Source of the DNA: Colocasia esculenta | Lineage: Eukaryota > Streptophyta > Magnoliopsida > Alismatales > Araceae | Reading direction: 5' to 3' | DNA: 64,000 nt | Assembly: GCA_014218235.1 (NCBI GenBank) | Contig: CM024757.1 | Coordinates: forward strand, 151,541,371 to 151,605,370 | Part shown: one piece after another, positions 58,675 to 64,000 of the stretch | Position numbering within the stretch: position 1 is the first letter of the stretch | Layout: every line of letters starts with the position of its first letter | Translations under genes and position numbers: made by a program | Notes under the pieces: model-generated | Databases searched by the model: none | The model's input: only the letters and a program-made list of their open reading frames with translations | Told to the model about the DNA's origin: nothing

Positions 58675-58780
58675 AACCTGATGTCGCGGTCGCCATTGGC
58701 GCCGCGACAGACTGGTAGCACGTCAGCTTCCGTCGACACGTCTATAGTCGCGTCACCCTCGGTCGTCGCGTTCTCTGAAT
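58675..58780. promoter_or_regulatory. TCGCGAC cluster, downstream part of Tat 2 LTR
   Basis: ATGTCGCGGTCGCC, GCCGCGACAG, AGTCGCGTCA and GTCGTCGCGTT. It lies about 1155 bp from the LTR start, as in Tat 1. Confidence 0.6.
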
Positions 58781-59559
58781 GCGAGAGAAATAGGGTAGAG
58801 ACCTTCTTCTCGTCCTCCAGCCGGCCAGAGGATGAGAGCTTCTCGTAGACTTCACCTATTTGCCTGCCAACCAAAGAAAACCACAACAAAAACGCCCTAT
58901 TAGAATATGTGAAGCATAGTATCTATTCTAAAAATGGAGAGAAATGGGAGATCATGGCAGGAATGCACCTGTGGTGGTTTTGAACCCCTATGGGTGTGGG
59001 AAAAACATGGGTAGATAAGGAAATGCTCTATCTAAAAATAACACAAAAATGCATGTAGAAATAAGAGGAGAAGAAGATGAGCCCCATTGGGGCGACTCCC
59101 TGGCGTGAGTGCGGCTCCAAAGGATGTGCAAGAGCTCCAGGAGGTCGTCGGGGTCACCCTTTTCACGTTCCGTGCTCCATTAATGGTGGAAGAATGGCTT
59201 TTGGGGAGTGGAATGTGAAGGGAGAATGGCAAAATGGGTGGCCGTGGTGCTAAGTATTGGTCAGAGGAGATTTCGGCAGCCCTTCGGGGTGGTAAAGAGG
59301 CTCTCTCCCGTCCTTGAGGAGGGGCCTTGCTTATATAGAGCTTGGGATAGGAATTAGTGATATTATCTCTTCAAAAAGGTTTTAAAAATCATAATAGGAG
59401 ATAAAGCCCTATAAAAATCGGGTTGAGAGTCCTTGGGGACCCTCACAAGAGTCCCTAGGGCTAGGATCCCGCCCCAAGGGGTAGGGATAATCCTTAAGAT
59501 TAAGTTGAGTTCAAAGGAGGATAAATAGGAGGTAGTTAAGGAGGCCAGAGAATTCGGTC

Positions 59560-59710
59560 ATTATCGCGACGTATCGTAGGGCCGCGACTAAGACGCGACG
59601 GTGCGGGTGGACGCGACAGCATTGCCCACGTGCATGGATAATGCATGGGCTGTCGCGGCCGCCAGGGCTGCCGCGACTAGAGACGCGGTGCCACAAGGCG
59701 TCGCGACAAT
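59560..59710. promoter_or_regulatory. TCGCGAC cluster, U3 of Tat 2 LTR
   Basis: ATCGCGACG, GCCGCGACTAAGACGCGACG, GGACGCGACAG, TGTCGCGGCC, TGCCGCGACT and GTCGCGACAA. About 220-370 bp upstream of the LTR TATA box. Confidence 0.65.
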
Positions 59711-59935
59711 AAATCCGCTTTATTTGAAAATTATCACCCAACTACATGATAGAATAAGAGATATAAAGCCCCAAGGACTCTTTCAAGTGATAAATCTCAG
59801 GATTTCAAGGCATTTTAATGGTTTAAAGGACTTAAATCAAGGCAAATGATGGGCTCAATGTGAGTGACCAATTAGGGGCCCACTAAGACAACAAGAGAAG
59901 TGGTTCAACCTATTAGTCAAAACCGGGTGTCTACA

Positions 59936-61301
59936 GATTGCCCCTCCTTGGCTTCCACTTTGCAGGGGAGCGAAGCGAAAGTGGAGTGGAGATGTCATGA
60001 AGTGACGGTGGAATGGAGATGACGAGGAGTGGACCGAAAAGTGGAGGCCAAGGTAAAGAGACACCCGATCTTAACTAACAGGCAATTGGAATCTTTGTGA
60101 TAGCCCTGAGTCAGTTGTTCGAGTAGAATGCAAAGAAGAGCACAAGTCTGGACCAGAGGGAAAAAAAGAAGAGGACGATCAACCCCTCGATTGAGAGGTA
60201 CCCTAGCCGATTGGCCTGCATGTTTTGTTTTGGAAGGACATGTGCGTGCCAGGCAAGTAACTCATGACTCTGTCCTGGGAGCGGTTCGCGACCAAAACAG
60301 ATCAAAGGAGTAGGATGAGTAATTGGATCAGGAATCCAGATAGGGAAATTCTTGTCAATCTGACGAGAACAACTTACTCGGAGGCAAACCTTCCGATTCA
60401 GAGTGGAATTGGATTTCTTGTTTGGAACATGAAGGATGATTGGGCACTCAACAAGAGCTCATCAACGATCAAGAATGAGTCAGGAAAGTTCAAAGTCCTA
60501 CATGATGCATGCTGGGCTAAAGTAAAAGAAATCATCAAAGCGAATGCAAAGAAAAAATAGAAAATAGTTCAAGGATAATATTGCTAAGTCAAGTAAGAAC
60601 GGGTCAAGAGACTACCCACAACCGCGGTGTAGGCCTGAATCTATCGTCCCCGTGCTTAACTAACTCAACGGCCTATCCAACGATTAACAATGTGTACCTA
60701 GATTATCACTGTTTTTGGTAAAGGGGAACTCAAATCCTAGAACACATTGAGAACCAGCCGGTCCTTGAAAGATATAATAGATAGAATACCATATAGTAAT
60801 GCGAGGAATAGGGACAGAAATACGATACCTATCTTACATGTGACGAAATCTTTCTTGATTTTCTGAATTTCTGATTTTTTTTTTTTTAGAAATAAACACA
60901 ATGGAATACGAAACACAACAATTATAAGCAATCAAACAACATATATACACAGCTCAAGGATGAATACAGCCCCTCGGGTGGAGAGGCGACAGCCGAAACG
61001 ACCGCGACCATGTCGCGTCGCAGCGCCCTGTCGCGACATGGTCGCGTCAGATCGTGGCGTCGCGACTCGGACAGAGCTCGGAAAAACCAGGAAACCGGGA
61101 TTCACCCTTATCCTAAGACACCTAGACTCACACTAGGACTCCTAAACCTCTTCTAATCTTATCCTAACACCTAGTCTCGGGATTAGAGTGGGTCTCTAAC
61201 TCTTAAGACCTTATAAATAGAGGGTTGTGGGTGCTAATCCTGTAGCTAACCCCTGGCATCCTCTGCTCTTCAAGTTCTTCATCTTCTTCATCTTTGCAGT
61301 C
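59936..61301 (-). other. Tat 2 tail, with word cluster and promoter of gene A
   Basis: No gene is supported up to 61301. It is homologous to 28389-29737 in inverse. It contains TTTTTGGTAAAGGGGAACTC (about 60712-60731), a TCGCGAC cluster (60985-61075: ACCGCGACCATGTCGCGTCG, TGTCGCGACATGGTCGCGTC, GTCGCGACTC) and the TATA box TTATAAATAG (61211-61220). Confidence 0.75.
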
Positions 61302-61609
61302 ATGAAGAGGAAGCTTTCGGTGTTTGCAGAGGACATCCCTCCTTACTCCGGCCCAAAGGCTGCTAGGGAGTCTCACGCCGATCTTCAGCACCTCTCAGAC
61401 ATCCCGAAACACATCTACTCTCGCCCGGATCTTCAAGTAAGTGGCTCTATTTCTGCACTTTTGCTCTGTTTTGCTCCGTTTTTTCTTCTCCTCTTCTACC
61501 CTTTCTCTTCTTAGATCTCCTCCTTCTTCTTTCTTTCAGATCCTTCCTGGCCATAGGCGGTTCCTTAGATTACCATGGCTGCTCCTGAAGGGTTGCGGAA
61601 TTCCCAATA
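61302..61609 (+). pseudogene. Accessory gene A of Tat 2, first exons, truncated by SIRE 3
   Basis: Exon 1 (61302-61436) MKRKLSVFAEDIPPYSGPKA...HLSDIPKHIYSRPDLQ ends at a consensus donor GTAAGT. The acceptor TTTCAG at 61539 opens exon 2 with ILPGHRRFLRLPW, matching ILPGNRRYSKIPW in Tat 1. The frame stays open until the SIRE 3 LTR begins at 61610. This is the cleanest copy of the gene A start in the window and fixes the exon 1/exon 2 boundary for the others. Confidence 0.75.
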
Positions 61610-62909
61610 TGGTAATCTAGAAGGGGGGTTGAATAGATTACTGTCTCTTAAAAACAATTATCACGTTCTTTTTATTAAAGCACAGAGTATCAAGACAGTA
61701 TCAGTATCTAGACTATGTGTAGATGATGTAGAAACCTATCTAACGTGTGAATATGCAACGTGTCTATCAAACATCTATCGTAGAAATGATCAAACCACGG
61801 GACACGCAGATTTACGTGGTTCGGAGTACACAACAGTGTATCCTACATCCACGGCACACACACACACACAGAGTAAACTACTTATGAGCGAGTTCGGTGA
61901 CTACAACTCACACACACACGTGTTTTCTGATGTGCACCCACGATCAGAACAACACACACACGTGATCTCAAGCACAAGAGACGCTTGAATCACACAACCA
62001 CACACACGGTTGATGAGAATTATGAAACAGGAAGAGTTCAGAGTGTAGGAGTAAATCCTGATGTGGAACTCTTCTGAGAACGTCTGGATGGAGTTCAAAC
62101 TTCGACTTGACTGCTTTGGATTGATGAGGAAGGTTGAATCCACGACGATCTATCTTCAGTACTGCAGGATCAATTGATCTTTCGGTCTCTGCACTGCAGA
62201 CTTGAAGCAGAGCAGCAGCAACTCTTTTCTCTTAGACTTGGCTTTAGGGTTTTTGGTTGTGGCTGCTTCTATGCGAGATTCTCTTCAAAAGGATGCTTAT
62301 ATAGTTGTGTTTTCATGTGGAGAGTCGTGGGACTTGAAAACACAATCTTGGATATGAAGGAAGGTTTCCATATTTGAAGATCCTCTGCGTCTGTCGACAG
62401 GTTCTGAGTATCTGTCGACAGATTGCAACAGATTTGCAATAGACAGACTTCAGGTTGCTCTGGTCTGTGGCATCTGTCGACAGGCGATATCCATCTGTCG
62501 ACAGGCAGAGACAGTTTTACCAAAACACAGAACTCTGGCATTTCTGTCTGTGACATCTGTCGACAGGTCTCTGAGAATCTGTCGACAGGTGCTCTCAGTA
62601 CTTTTCTGTCTGATCACACCTGTGGCATCTGTCGACATATGCCTTTGGGTCTGTCGACAGGTACATGTCTACACTGTGATTGTGATCATTTTCTCATGAT
62701 TTGAGAAGGCTTGGTTATATGCATTTGTACCTACATGATAAAACATGTATAGTTAGGTATAATGAAGACGTAGATAACCAAATATTGTATCATGTTAATT
62801 GACATGTATGAAACCTCAATTCAACTCATTCATCATTAAAAACATTATTGGACTTTCATTTATCACTTAGAATGTGAATTCACTTAGTTTCCAGAATATG
62901 AACCCAACA
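61610..62909 (-). repeat. SIRE-type element 3, 3' LTR (about 1300 bp)
   Basis: Minus strand: starts TGTTGGGTTCATATTCTGG at 62909 and ends CTAGATTACCA at 61610. The characteristic SIRE end (GGTAATCTAGAAGGGGGGTT on +) is present. PPT CAAAAAGGGGGAGAA at 62910-62924. TATA box ACTATATAAGC at 62295-62305 (minus). The rest of the element runs off the window to the right. Confidence 0.85.
62391..62660. promoter_or_regulatory. Paired CTGTCGACAG palindromes in U3 of SIRE 3
   Basis: Eight copies (seven perfect) start at 62391, 62412, 62474, 62495, 62557, 62579, 62629 and 62651. They form four pairs with 21, 21, 22 and 22 bp between members. Pairs begin 83, 83 and 72 bp apart. The nearest copy is about 85 bp upstream of the TATA box. 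Confidence 0.85.
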
Positions 62910-62924
62910 TTCTCCCCCTTTTTG

Positions 62925-63196
62925 ATGATGACAAAATTGTTCAATTAATGCTCATGAACTTGAGGTTTCTTCTCCCCCTTTTGACAACATCAAAAGTAAA
63001 GACAACAATCACATATGTAGATTGGCACAGAACATGTGATTTCATTCATTGGAAAGTGAAGCATTCACATGACAAAAGTGTGACTGAGGTAACATGAATT
63101 GAAGATTCTTAAAGGAAATAACAAAGGACAGAAACAACATTGCTCAGACTGAAATGAAAATACAGGACATGACCCACTCCTAGACATCGAGTATAT
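62925..63196 (-). other. SIRE 3 non-coding 3' region
   Basis: AT-rich. A second purine run (CAAAAGGGGGAGAAGAAAC on minus, about 62967-62985) repeats the PPT, as also seen inside SIRE 1. No gene is supported. Confidence 0.7.
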
Positions 63197-63990
63197 CTAA
63201 GCAGCATCATCTTCAGGAGCTTGAGGATGGGCATGACGCTCAGTGGTAAGCCTGTCAATGCGTGTGTCCAAGGTATCCATTCGTGCATTCAGCCTCTCAA
63301 AGCCATGTGTCATTTGGACTTGTAGCTGGGCTATCAAATCCCTAATGGAGGGCTGAGCAGCTTCACCAATACCACATCTCCCGGAGCATCTAGTGGCTCT
63401 GACTGGGAGTCTCCATCACCGTCTTCATCATCTTCTTCATCATCAGCTTGATCGTCATCCCCAATGACGTCTTCATCCTCGGCAGCAGCAGGTGCCTTGC
63501 CCTTCAGTTCCCGGGTGACCACCCCATCCACTAGCTTGTATCCCATGCGTGAGGCGGCGGTGATATCAAAACTGTTGCGGGAATTGAGTGAGACACACTC
63601 ACCATCTGGAATGGGAATGCCAATAAACTTCAAAAGAGAAGTAATTTGGCAAGCAAAGGGCATGGATCTCCGGGGTTGGTAGAAGCACTTGGTGATCAAG
63701 TGAACCATGAGGAGAGAAAGATTTATGGGTTCACAATTAAGGAAGAAGGTGAACAGTGATTTGTGAACATTTGTGACTAGTTCACGACTGCCATGCTTTG
63801 GCGCAATGCATGTGGTGAAGATTTGGTGAATCATGCGGTTGAGTGGAGGGAAGGTGTTGGCATTGAGCTTAACAATCTCCTTTGTTGTATCATAAGGTTG
63901 AAGAGTAAGGAGAGGATAATAGACAGAGGCGTCTGGAGTATGAGCAAGAATATCCGCCCCGGTGTTCGGAATCTGGAGGGCAGTGCTAAA
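63197..63990 (-). pseudogene. SIRE 3 extra ORF ('putative plant transposon protein' type), partial
   Basis: Same place as the SIRE 1 extra ORF. From about 63985 the frame reads LNANTFPPLNRMIHQIFTTC, then LVTNVHKSLFTFFLNCEPIN, MVHLITKCFYQPRRSMPFAC and FIGIPIPDGECVSLNSRNSF, a conserved core often annotated in plants as a transposon protein domain of unknown function. An acidic DDEEDDEDGDGDSQ stretch follows. A frameshift near 63370 is needed to read RDLIAQLQVQMTHGFERLNA, a coiled coil ending near 63197. The 5' part is outside the window and a stop occurs near 63993. Confidence 0.65.
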
Positions 63991-64000
63991 AGGTTAGCAG

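Larger units (their letters stand above)
58516..59935 (-). repeat. Tat 2 3' LTR (1420 bp)
   Basis: On the minus strand it starts TGTAGACACCCGGTTTTGAC and ends GTGATTACAACCA. It aligns along its length with the Tat 1 LTR, although much diverged. TATA box CTCTATATAA at 59331-59340 (minus). The PPT AAGGAGGGGCAATC lies at 59936-59949. Confidence 0.88.
58516..61609 (-). mobile_element. Tat-lineage retrotransposon 2, 3' end
   Basis: Same family as Tat 1. 3' LTR 58516-59935, PPT, tail, and the first two exons of accessory gene A. It is truncated at 61609 by SIRE 3 and is inserted in the Tat 3 integrase (flank AGAGG at 58511-58515 would be the duplication). Confidence 0.85.

Noticed and set aside
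1..64000. Presence of host genes
   Set aside because: Every coding stretch with recognisable motifs belongs to a transposon or to accessory genes inside one; PMD and DUF7745-like genes sit between integrase and 3' LTR in antisense, so they are element-borne copies.

Overview
The window is angiosperm nuclear DNA from a repeat-rich, probably heterochromatic region. I see no host gene, tRNA or rRNA. Nearly every base can be assigned to nested transposable elements: Ty3/gypsy of the Tat, chromovirus (Tekay/Del-like) and Athila-like groups, Ty1/copia of the SIRE/Maximus group, and CACTA (En/Spm) DNA transposons. One short satellite array is also present. Evidence is the split-gene style (GT-AG introns), plant-only domains (plant mobile domain, Transposase_24, DUF4218/DUF4216), SIRE primer and polypurine signals, and matched LTRs with target-site duplications. 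The species cannot be named.

Layout, left to right. 1-5861: 3' part of a CACTA element, inserted in the reverse transcriptase of Tat element 1. 5862-31159: Tat element 1 (+), with reverse transcriptase, two RNase H domains and integrase. It then carries two accessory genes on the opposite strand (B, plant mobile domain, 12751-9640; A, DUF7745-like, 28388-26964), a tail, a polypurine tract and a 3' LTR (29738-31159). A nearly complete SIRE element (13093-26928, minus, duplication CTAAC) sits between genes B and A. 31160-34891: 3' end of a chromovirus with integrase, chromodomain and LTR. 34892-36158: AT-rich and microsatellite sequence and a CACTA terminus. 36159-39162: 3' remnant of a second SIRE-like element. 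39163-40320: satellite of alternating ~183/~179 bp monomers. 40568-43155: second CACTA element (minus). 43156-47090: SIRE-type LTR pieces forming ~1.03 kb inverted arms. 47091-49927: 3' end of an Athila-like element. 49928-58515: Tat element 3 (minus), of another family but with the same antisense A+B gene pair. 58516-61609: 3' end of a Tat element 2 (minus, close to element 1), inserted in the integrase of element 3. 61610-64000: 3' LTR and accessory ORF of a third SIRE element (minus).

The most interesting signal is a shared regulatory style. Each LTR family with a recognisable U3 carries its own cluster of a short, usually CpG-centred and often palindromic word: TCGCGAC in Tat 1/2, TTGACGBCAA in Tat 3 and the chromovirus, CTGTCGACAG, ATCGATT, TCGTTAC and TCGGTCGACCGA in the SIRE elements. 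The clusters lie upstream of the LTR TATA box. In the Tat elements the same word also recurs upstream of accessory gene A, upstream of gene B and inside the first intron of B. In several SIRE LTRs the copies are spaced about 17-22 bp apart. Two Tat families keep the gene arrangement while using different words. I suggest, as inference, a sequence-specific accessory regulator and target-word system, analogous to the VANC anti-silencing proteins of VANDAL transposons.
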